NCBI GenBank assembly: GCA_947174175.1
Contig: CAMWHW010000077.1
Coordinates: 1-5,226 of the forward strand
Length of the DNA: 5,226 nt
Reading direction: 5' to 3'
Source: an uncultured Clostridia bacterium
Lineage (GTDB): Bacteria > Bacillota > Clostridia > Christensenellales > Borkfalkiaceae
Every line of letters begins with the position of its first letter. The first letter of the stretch is position 1. Shown here piece after piece: positions 1-5,226 of this stretch. A model generated the notes under the pieces. The model saw nothing but the letters and a program-made list of their open reading frames with translations. It did not search any database and was not told the DNA's origin. The position numbers and the translations under genes are program-made.

Positions 1-28
1 ACAAAAAATAAATAAAAAATAGGAATAT

Positions 29-83
29 GCGAAGTAAAAATGATTTTCACTCGGCAAAATTATTTGACTACTTCGCTATTTTT
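29..83 (+). terminator. Likely intrinsic terminator of an unseen upstream gene
   Basis: An outer 8-bp perfect inverted repeat (GCGAAGTA 29-36 with TACTTCGC 69-76) encloses a second, mostly A-T stem (38-47 with 56-65, one G-T pair) and an 8-nt loop (48-55). The internal loop is asymmetric: one base (37) against three (66-68). TATTTTT follows directly at 77-83, so the + strand RNA would form a long hairpin with a U-tract. No gene end is visible in the first 28 bases, so the gene it would serve lies outside the window. The reverse strand forms the same hairpin, but its T-rich stretch begins several bases later, so bidirectional action is possible but weaker. Because the promoter of secD overlaps it, an operator role is an alternative. 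Confidence 0.55.
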
Positions 84-92
84 CTATATAAT
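64..92 (+). promoter_or_regulatory. Sigma-A (sigma-70 type) promoter for secD-secF
   Basis: A -35 box TTGACT (64-69, five of six consensus bases) and a perfect -10 box TATAAT (87-92) are separated by exactly 17 bp. Transcription would start near 98-100, giving a 5' UTR of about 66 nt before secD. The -35 box lies partly in the 3' arm of the upstream hairpin, and the spacer contains that hairpin's T-run. Box quality, spacing and position before a well-marked start codon make this the best-supported regulatory site here. Confidence 0.8.
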
Positions 93-115
93 TATAAAAG
101 TTATAAACTATTAGT

Positions 116-144
116 GCGCTTACCGCCTGCAAACGGGCAAGCGC
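116..144 (+). promoter_or_regulatory. Hairpin in the 5' UTR of secD
   Basis: GCGCTT (116-121) pairs with AAGCGC (139-144). Inside, after a 3-nt bulge (122-124), 125-129 pairs with 134-138 around a CAAA loop. No T-run follows, so it is not a terminator. A competing helix is possible between ACCG (122-125) and CGGT (147-150). CCGCCT (123-128) could also pair, with one mismatch, to the Shine-Dalgarno of secD at 154-159. A translational control element is a plausible inference, but no known riboswitch or protein-binding leader is recognised. Confidence 0.4.
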
Positions 145-151
145 GACGGTT

Positions 152-160
152 AAAGGAGGG
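152..160 (+). promoter_or_regulatory. Shine-Dalgarno of secD
   Basis: AAAGGAGGG ends 5 nt before the ATG at 166. It is a near-perfect match to the 16S anti-SD and fixes the secD start. Confidence 0.85.
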
Positions 161-165
161 TTAAG

Positions 166-1722
166 ATGAGCAAAGCCAAATCGGTGGTAATTACCGTTCT
201 TCTGGCGTTAGCTGTTGCTGTTGCGGCTTTTTTCGCCGCCATCTCGTTCCCCGTTGCAAATAATGTAAAGAGATTAAATTCAATAGCAAGCAATATCCAT
301 CTCGGCGCCCGTTACTCGGGTTACGCGTACACCACCGTATATCCCGAAGGCGTTATCACCGCGGAAGAGTACGGCATACTCGACGACGAAAACAAGGCGG
401 ACTTGTATGAAAAGGTAGGCAGCCTTTACGTCGAAAAGGAAGAGCATTCCGACATAGAGCAGCTTAAAGCCGACGTTGCCGCAGACGCGCTTATCCTCAA
501 CAAGCGTTTCGGTCAGAAGGGATATTCTTCCTATTCCGTAGCGGTAGAGGACGGACTGTCCATAAAGATTTCCGTGCCCACCAATTTCACCGCGGCGGCT
601 TATAAAGGCAACGACGAAAGTTCCCGCGGCACGTCGCTTTCTTCGGCAAGCGCGGCGCTTTCCAGCATAACCGCTTACGGCGAACTGACGCTCAGAACGT
701 CCGACGAAAGCATACAGCTTACCGACGCGGACGGCAATACGACCACTTACGACAGCACTAAAAAGGGCAAGGATAAGTGGGTGAATAAAGCAAAGGTAAC
801 CGCTGACAACAAGACGGTCAGCACATATTCGCTTGCCGGCGGCGACGAAGCGGCGGAGTACTTCAAAAGCGTAACCAGCCGCACGGTAGGAAAGAGTGCG
901 GTAATAACCTTCAATTTCACCAAAGAGGGCAGGGAGTGGTTCAAGGAACTTACGACCCGTGCGGTTTCTTCGTCCAGCCAGACGATATATTTCTTCGTCG
1001 GCGACAGACAGCTCGTTTCTTTCAGCTGTACCGAGGCGGTTGACCGCGGCAGTCTTTCCTTGCAGGCTTCCGACGGCGGCACGGCTCAGAACGCGGCAAT
1101 CGCAATGAATTCCGCGGTAAACGGTCAGGCGCTCACGCTGACTTATCAGGACGTTTCAAGCGTTATGACTTCCACGGCAACGGGCGGTGAAAACGCGGCG
1201 CTGCTTCTGTTTATCGCAAGCATTCTGGTGCTTTTGGGACTGGTGGTACTGCTCGTGGTCAAGTATAACTACCTTGGCGCAGTGGTTTCGCTCATATCGG
1301 TTGCGTTTGCGCTGATTATCGTATACGCGCTCTGCCTGCTCAATATTCAGGTTACGTTTGCGGTCGTTCTTACCGCAATGCTCTGCCTTGCGCTGTTCGT
1401 AATAAGCAACGCGGTAGTGTTTGCCGAAGTCAAAAGGCTGACCGAAGGCGGCAGAACGATTCAGGCGTCCGTAAAGGAAGCGTACAAAAACGTCATTATG
1501 ACCATTTCCGATATGCACATAGTGCTGGTAGTCGTTGCGATATTACTTGCAACGGTTGCGGCGGGAGAGGTCGCGGCGTGCGGACTTATCGCCGTAATCG
1601 GCGTGGTTGCAAGCTACGTGCTGTACTGGTTCACCAGATTTATGTGGTATGTAATCAGCTCGCCCGTAAAGGACAAGTTCAAGTTTGCCGGCTTGAAGAG
1701 GGTGGTGTACGAAGATGACTAA
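166..1722 (+). CDS. secD: SecD-like protein translocase subunit, signature motifs eroded
   Basis: SecD homologue, 518 aa, long for a Bacillota SecD. In the family SecD pairs with SecF and uses the proton motive force to help pull exported proteins out of SecYEG. One N-terminal membrane helix (about 7-29) precedes a large extracytoplasmic domain (about 30-342), then five helices (about 344-366, 369-391, 396-420, 450-467, 469-497). Family features are the stretch around 243-265 (FTKEG, F, ELTT), the GDRQLVS segment (279-285), and helix 5-6 residues TISD (446-449) and TR (490-491). The family LGLDLxGG motif reads LGARYSGY (46-53). The fourth helix, where SecD normally carries VDAN, reads FVISN (411-415) and has no Asp. 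Start set by a strong Shine-Dalgarno. The stop overlaps secF by 8 nt, implying translational coupling. Homology is firm; activity by the standard mechanism is doubtful. Confidence 0.86.
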   Translation: MSKAKSVVITVLLALAVAVAAFFAAISFPVANNVKRLNSIASNIHLGARYSGYAYTTVYPEGVITAEEYGILDDENKADLYEKVGSLYVEKEEHSDIEQLKADVAADALILNKRFGQKGYSSYSVAVEDGLSIKISVPTNFTAAAYKGNDESSRGTSLSSASAALSSITAYGELTLRTSDESIQLTDADGNTTTYDSTKKGKDKWVNKAKVTADNKTVSTYSLAGGDEAAEYFKSVTSRTVGKSAVITFNFTKEGREWFKELTTRAVSSSSQTIYFFVGDRQLVSFSCTEAVDRGSLSLQASDGGTAQNAAIAMNSAVNGQALTLTYQDVSSVMTSTATGGENAALLLFIASILVLLGLVVLLVVKYNYLGAVVSLISVAFALIIVYALCLLNIQVTFAVVLTAMLCLALFVISNAVVFAEVKRLTEGGRTIQASVKEAYKNVIMTISDMHIVLVVVAILLATVAAGEVAACGLIAVIGVVASYVLYWFTRFMWYVISSPVKDKFKFAGLKRVVYEDD

Positions 1723-2710
1723 GTTTAAGGTTTGTTCAAAAATCCATCTGTTTATAATTATCAGCGTATTGTTTATTGCAATCGGTATGGCAATCGGCAC
1801 CGTGTGCCACTTCTGCGCAAACGACTTCTTCAACTACGGCGAGGAGTTCTCGTCCTATAAGTGCGTAACTATAACCTATTACACGTCCGAATACAAGGAC
1901 GCGGACGCGATAAGACCGGTCTGCGACGAAGCTTTAAAGGGCTTTAACGCTTACGAAGTCAGCTACTATTCCGACAACAGAATGGGCGGAGAAATAGTTT
2001 ATAAGTACTCAACCAAGACCGACAGCGCAAAGTTGCAGGCTGCGGTAGACAGACTTAACACCGCACTCGATAAAAACCAGAGCGGCCTTAACGTGGCTTC
2101 TCTGCACGAAGCAACCGTAAACGAAGGCGGCTCGCGCGCAATAATCTATACGGCGATAGCTCTCGCTTCCGCGGCGGCTTTCCAGATGATTTATTTCGTG
2201 TTCCGCTATAAGCTCCGCGCAGCGCTTTCCGCGCTGCTTGCGTGCGTGCACAATCTCGGCGTATTCGTTGCGCTTGCGGCAGTCACGCGCATACCCGTCG
2301 GCGCGCAGTTCATTGCGTTCGGCGCGGCGGTAGTGCTTTTAACTATGATATTGTCCTGCGTTCTCTTCGACAGAACCAGAAAGAATTTCGCTAACGAGAT
2401 TTATGCAAAAACCGACAGAAAGGAAGTCGTCGATACTTCCGCGTGCGAAGTGCGCATGATAAGCTTTATCGCGGTTTGCGCTCTTGCTGTTGCGGCAGTC
2501 GTGTTCGGCGTATTCGCGGCTATATCCCAGTTGTGGATAGGCGCGCTTGCACCCTACGCACTTGCCATTCTCGGGCTGATAGCATGTTTCTACGGCGCGT
2601 TGTTCTTCACTCCCGCAGTGCACGGAGCAATCGACGGCGTGTGTGAAAAAGTAAAAAAATCAACCAAGTCGAACGGCAAGGCGGCTAAGCCTGCAAAGGA
2701 CAAAGAATAA
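1715..2710 (+). CDS. secF: SecF-like protein translocase subunit, signature motifs eroded
   Basis: SecF homologue, 331 aa, slightly longer than usual because of a Lys/Ala-rich cytoplasmic tail (about 310-331). Six helices are visible (about 9-31, 140-162, 168-190, 197-218, 247-270, 274-298) with an extracytoplasmic domain at 32-138, matching SecF topology. Family landmarks are FDRTRKN (218-224, family FDRIREN), RYKLRAALSAL (164-174) and H179. Several normally invariant positions differ. GIDFTGG reads GEEFSSY (42-48). The HD pair is HN (179-180). The NDT before VVFDR is replaced by hydrophobic or small residues (about 212-214). It should form a complex with the upstream SecD in the cytoplasmic membrane. 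The ATG lies inside the end of secD. The only Shine-Dalgarno-like sequence is the G-rich stretch at 1698-1705, so coupling to secD translation is likely. A terminator follows. Confidence 0.85.
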   Translation: MTKFKVCSKIHLFIIISVLFIAIGMAIGTVCHFCANDFFNYGEEFSSYKCVTITYYTSEYKDADAIRPVCDEALKGFNAYEVSYYSDNRMGGEIVYKYSTKTDSAKLQAAVDRLNTALDKNQSGLNVASLHEATVNEGGSRAIIYTAIALASAAAFQMIYFVFRYKLRAALSALLACVHNLGVFVALAAVTRIPVGAQFIAFGAAVVLLTMILSCVLFDRTRKNFANEIYAKTDRKEVVDTSACEVRMISFIAVCALAVAAVVFGVFAAISQLWIGALAPYALAILGLIACFYGALFFTPAVHGAIDGVCEKVKKSTKSNGKAAKPAKDKE

Positions 2711-2720
2711 TTCAAAATGG

Positions 2721-2752
2721 AGAGGGCGGGAGTATTCCCGCCTTTTTGGTTT
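2721..2752 (+). terminator. Intrinsic terminator after secF
   Basis: GGCGGGA (2725-2731) and TCCCGCC (2736-2742) form a perfect 7-bp stem, six of the pairs G-C, with a GTAT loop. The stem can extend outward by A-U and G-U pairs (2721-2724 with 2743-2746). TTTTT (2743-2747), GG and more T follow. This is a textbook rho-independent terminator, placed 10 bases after the secF stop and about 30 bases before recJ. Confidence 0.88.
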
Positions 2753-2768
2753 TTAAAAGGTAATTTGA

Positions 2769-2775
2769 AAGGAGG
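2769..2775 (+). promoter_or_regulatory. Shine-Dalgarno that decides the recJ start
   Basis: AAGGAGG ends 6 nt before the ATG at 2782. An in-frame GTG at 2776 extends the reading frame by two codons, but it touches this Shine-Dalgarno and could not use it. ATG 2782 is therefore the start. Confidence 0.85.
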
Positions 2776-2781
2776 GTGCAA

Positions 2782-5082
2782 ATGAAAAAGATTATTGCCG
2801 AAGCCGAATTTTCGGCGCAACAAAACGACGATATTGCCGCGCTCTCCCAAACCACGGGGCTGTGCGTGGAAACCGTGCGCATACTCTACGGCAGAGGAAT
2901 AGATACGGTTGATAAAATCAACGCGTTTATTCACCCGGGCAAGCACTCGTTTTTAAGCCCGTTTTTAATGAGCGGTATGAAGGAGGCTGTGGACCTTATC
3001 ACCCGCGCCCGTGAAGAGGAATGGTCGGTCGTGGTATACGGCGACTACGACGCGGACGGTGTGTGCGCCTCAACCATAATGTGCCGCGCGCTTGCCGATT
3101 TCGGCGTAAACGCCTGCGTATTCGTGCCCGAGCGCCGCAACGGTTACGGGCTTAACGTTCAGTCGATAGACGAAATATTTGAAGAATATTTCCCTCAGCT
3201 TTTCATAACCGTCGACTGCGGTATATCCAACGCGCAGGAAGTCGATTATATAAAGGAGCAGGGTGCGGAAGTTATAGTTACTGACCACCACGAACTGCCG
3301 CCCGTCCTGCCGGACTGTATCTGCATAAACCCTAAAATCAGCGACGATTATCCTTACGACAATCTCTGCGGTGCTGGCGTCGCTTTCAAGGTCGGGTGTG
3401 CGCTCAACGGTAAAAGCGCTTATCAGTATCTCGACTTTGCGGCGATTGCAACGGTGGCCGACAGCGTGCCTTTAACGGGTGAAAACCGTGATATAGTTGC
3501 CGAAGGACTTAACTTAATCAATTCGAAACCGCGCCGCAACTATTCCAACTTTTTAAAGAAGGAAGAGCGCGCAACCTCGCAGTCGCTTGCGTTTTCGGTT
3601 GCGCCCAAAATAAACGCCGCAGGCAGAATGGGCGACGCGGGCGCGGCGCTCACGCTGTTCTTATCCGACGACGATAAAGAAATTTACGACTACTCGGTCA
3701 AGCTTACGGCGTACAATCTCGAACGGCAGAAGTACTGCGACGAGCTGTATTCTTCCGCCAAGCAGATGCTTAAAGAAAAGGGTGCGAACGGCAGAATAAT
3801 CGTGCTGTGCGGTGAGGACTGGAACGCGGGTTTCGTGGGTATAGTCGCCGCGCGCCTTGCCGAAGAATACTGCCGCCCCGCATTGTTGTTTGTCAAGAAC
3901 GGCGAAGGCTACAAGGGGAGCGCGCGCAGTATCGACGGCGTGAATATATACGAAGCGCTACGCGCCTGCGAAAGCTTTATAGAAGAGTTCGGCGGACATT
4001 CCCAGGCGGCGGGTGTCAACGTTGCCGAAGGCAAGCTGGAAGGGTTGGAAGAGGCGCTGGATAAATATCTTCACGAAAATTATCCGCCCGAAGCTTTTAC
4101 GCCCGCGCACTACGTCAACGGCGTTTTCAACGCCCACGTTTCCCAGAAGTTCATCAAGGAACTCAATATGCTGGAACCGTTCGGCGTGGGCAACCGCAAA
4201 CCGCAGTTCGTCGTGGAAGCGCAGAGCTGCCGCGCGCGCGCGTTAAAGGAAGGCTCCAATCATCTTTCGGTAAAGTGCGGCGGACTCGACCTGATATTCT
4301 TTTCGGGACTGAAATACTCAAAGATTATCCGCAGCGCCGTTCCCAAGCGTTTCGTTTACGACTACGGCATAACATATTTCAAGGGCAGAGAGCAGATAAG
4401 CGGATACCTGCGCGACGTCGTTTACAGCACCGCGAACAGCCTTGCGGACGGGGAGAGTATCGAACTCAACGCGGTTTTGCTTGCATCGGGTGAAAGGACG
4501 GACTGCAAAACGGTAAATATTTCGCACGCGCAGGCTCAGCAGGCGCTCGATAGTTGCGGAGAGTACGGCACGCTTTTCGTTGTCTACAATGCCGACACGC
4601 TGAAAAAGTACGACTGTGCAAACAGAGAGGTCAATTTATTTGCGCTCTCTGCGGGCAATCTTGCAAGCGTTATCTTACTTTCGCCCTCGCCCGAATGCGA
4701 CCTGTCGGGCTATGAAAAGGTAGTATTTCTGGACGACCCCGAGTGCATAAATCTGCCCTCGCTTGCGGGCAAGACCGTATGCGTGTGTACGGACGACGAC
4801 GGCGCGGCGGCTCTGCGTTCGCTTAACTCCGACCGTGAAGCTCTCGTTGCGGTATTCAAATACGTCAGCGCCAATTTCTTCAATATTTCGGGCGACAGCC
4901 TGGAAGAGATTGCGCAGTCAATCGACGTCGGCACGGACGCCAAGCAGACGCTGTTCGCATTGAAAGTTTTCGAGGAGCTGGGACTGATAAGCCACAAGGG
5001 CGGCAAACTTACTGTTATACGAGGCGAAAAAACGCAGTTGACCAATTCGGCGCTGTACAATTTTATAGAAAGTTTAAAGTGA
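2782..5082 (+). CDS. recJ: Single-stranded-DNA-specific exonuclease RecJ
   Basis: 766-aa RecJ, a metal-dependent 5'-3' exonuclease on single-stranded DNA in recombination, mismatch and base-excision repair; cytoplasmic. The DHH domain carries the expected catalytic motifs: GDYDADG (87-93), VDCG (144-147), DHH (168-170), CGAG (196-199), VADSVPL (225-231) and NAAGR (278-282). The DHHA1 domain follows (about 335-430), with GFVGIVAARL (350-359), GSARS (379-383) and FGGHSQAAG (403-411). The OB-fold DNA-binding region (about 450-545) includes EPFGVGN (465-471). The remainder to 766 matches the extra C-terminal domain of Bacillota RecJ proteins, which makes them longer than E. coli RecJ (577 aa). 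All metal-binding motifs appear intact. It follows secF after a terminator and precedes a RelA/SpoT gene by 6 nt, a common Bacillota arrangement. Confidence 0.97.
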   Translation: MKKIIAEAEFSAQQNDDIAALSQTTGLCVETVRILYGRGIDTVDKINAFIHPGKHSFLSPFLMSGMKEAVDLITRAREEEWSVVVYGDYDADGVCASTIMCRALADFGVNACVFVPERRNGYGLNVQSIDEIFEEYFPQLFITVDCGISNAQEVDYIKEQGAEVIVTDHHELPPVLPDCICINPKISDDYPYDNLCGAGVAFKVGCALNGKSAYQYLDFAAIATVADSVPLTGENRDIVAEGLNLINSKPRRNYSNFLKKEERATSQSLAFSVAPKINAAGRMGDAGAALTLFLSDDDKEIYDYSVKLTAYNLERQKYCDELYSSAKQMLKEKGANGRIIVLCGEDWNAGFVGIVAARLAEEYCRPALLFVKNGEGYKGSARSIDGVNIYEALRACESFIEEFGGHSQAAGVNVAEGKLEGLEEALDKYLHENYPPEAFTPAHYVNGVFNAHVSQKFIKELNMLEPFGVGNRKPQFVVEAQSCRARALKEGSNHLSVKCGGLDLIFFSGLKYSKIIRSAVPKRFVYDYGITYFKGREQISGYLRDVVYSTANSLADGESIELNAVLLASGERTDCKTVNISHAQAQQALDSCGEYGTLFVVYNADTLKKYDCANREVNLFALSAGNLASVILLSPSPECDLSGYEKVVFLDDPECINLPSLAGKTVCVCTDDDGAAALRSLNSDREALVAVFKYVSANFFNISGDSLEEIAQSIDVGTDAKQTLFALKVFEELGLISHKGGKLTVIRGEKTQLTNSALYNFIESLK

Positions 5083-5088
5083 CGGAAT

Positions 5089-5226
5089 ATGAAAACGGTT
5101 ATCGATAAAATCAACGAAAATTACGGCGAGGCGGACAGACAGCTTTTAATCAAAGCTTACCGCTACGCCGATAAGATGCACGAAAATCAGAAAAGGGCTT
5201 CGGGCGAACCCTACTTTACGCACCCC
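5089..5226 (+). CDS. RelA/SpoT-family (p)ppGpp synthetase/hydrolase, N-terminal fragment
   Basis: The first 46 residues of a gene cut by the window end. After a short lead (IDKINENY, 5-12), the segment AYRYADKMHENQKR (23-36) and SGEPYFTHP (38-46) match the start of the HD hydrolase domain of long Rel/SpoT enzymes, which make and degrade the stringent-response alarmone (p)ppGpp. R36 and H45 correspond in spacing to the pocket Arg and first metal-binding His of Rel hydrolase domains (R44 and H53 of streptococcal Rel). The hydrolase site therefore starts intact. The catalytic HD pair, synthetase, TGS and ACT domains would lie beyond the window, so a full-length bifunctional Rel is inferred. The ATG is 6 nt after the recJ stop with only a weak Shine-Dalgarno-like GACGGA (5081-5086), suggesting coupling to recJ. 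The apt gene often found between recJ and rel is absent. Confidence 0.92.
   Translation, partial: MKTVIDKINENYGEADRQLLIKAYRYADKMHENQKRASGEPYFTHP

Noticed and set aside
691..840. Possible foreign insertion in SecD (Asp/Thr/Lys-rich residues 177-225)
   Set aside because: Base composition and codon use look like the rest of the gene, and the segment falls where SecD head domains naturally vary in length.
1156..1518. Antisense open frame of 120 codons opposite secD
   Set aside because: Lies wholly within secD, has no ribosome binding site or recognisable domain, and its Arg/His/Gln-rich composition is typical of a reverse-strand shadow.
166..2710. secD/secF as pseudogenes, given the lost motifs
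   Set aside because: Both frames are open over full length with good start signals, translational overlap, complete topology and a dedicated promoter and terminator.
2776..2781. GTG start two codons upstream for recJ
   Set aside because: It abuts the Shine-Dalgarno (AGGAGG at 2770-2775), leaving no spacing; ATG 2782 has ideal spacing.
4231..4242. (CG)6 tract inside recJ, possible Z-DNA or slippage site
   Set aside because: It encodes C-R-A-R-A in frame within the OB-fold region, and short alternating CG runs are expected from the Arg/Ala codons used here.
4710..5114. Antisense open frame of 134 codons opposite the recJ 3' end
   Set aside because: Ser/Thr/Pro-rich shadow of the RecJ C-terminal domain, overlapping the rel start; no domain seen.

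Overview
The window looks like a chromosomal housekeeping locus of a Gram-positive bacterium, most likely an uncultured clostridial Bacillota lineage. The evidence is separate secD and secF genes followed by recJ and a RelA/SpoT gene (a classic Bacillota order), AGGAGG-type ribosome binding sites, a RecJ with the long Bacillota-type C-terminal extension, and coding DNA of middling G+C by eye next to very AT-rich spacers. The lineage is an inference; no marker here fixes genus or family.

Layout, all on the + strand. Positions 1-165 are an AT-rich leader. It holds a long imperfect hairpin with a T-run (29-83, probably the terminator of an unseen upstream gene). Interleaved with it is a near-consensus sigma-A promoter (64-92), followed by a short 5' UTR with a second hairpin and a strong Shine-Dalgarno. 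secD (166-1722) and secF (1715-2710) overlap by 8 bases and form one unit, closed by a clear intrinsic terminator at 2721-2752. recJ (2782-5082) and the start of a RelA/SpoT-family (p)ppGpp enzyme (5089 to the window end) form the next unit, 6 bases apart.

Together the genes cover late stages of protein export (SecD/SecF), single-strand DNA exonuclease repair and recombination (RecJ), and stringent-response signalling (Rel). RecJ and the visible part of Rel look intact and ordinary.

The most unusual feature is in SecD and SecF. Their fold and position are clear, but nearly every signature residue is replaced: the head-domain LGLDLxGG and GIDFTGG motifs, the transmembrane Asp of SecD, and the HD and NDT positions of SecF. 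This suggests a SecDF that no longer works by the standard proton-coupled mechanism, or a strongly diverged lineage version. There are no mobile elements, CRISPR arrays or RNA genes that I can support.
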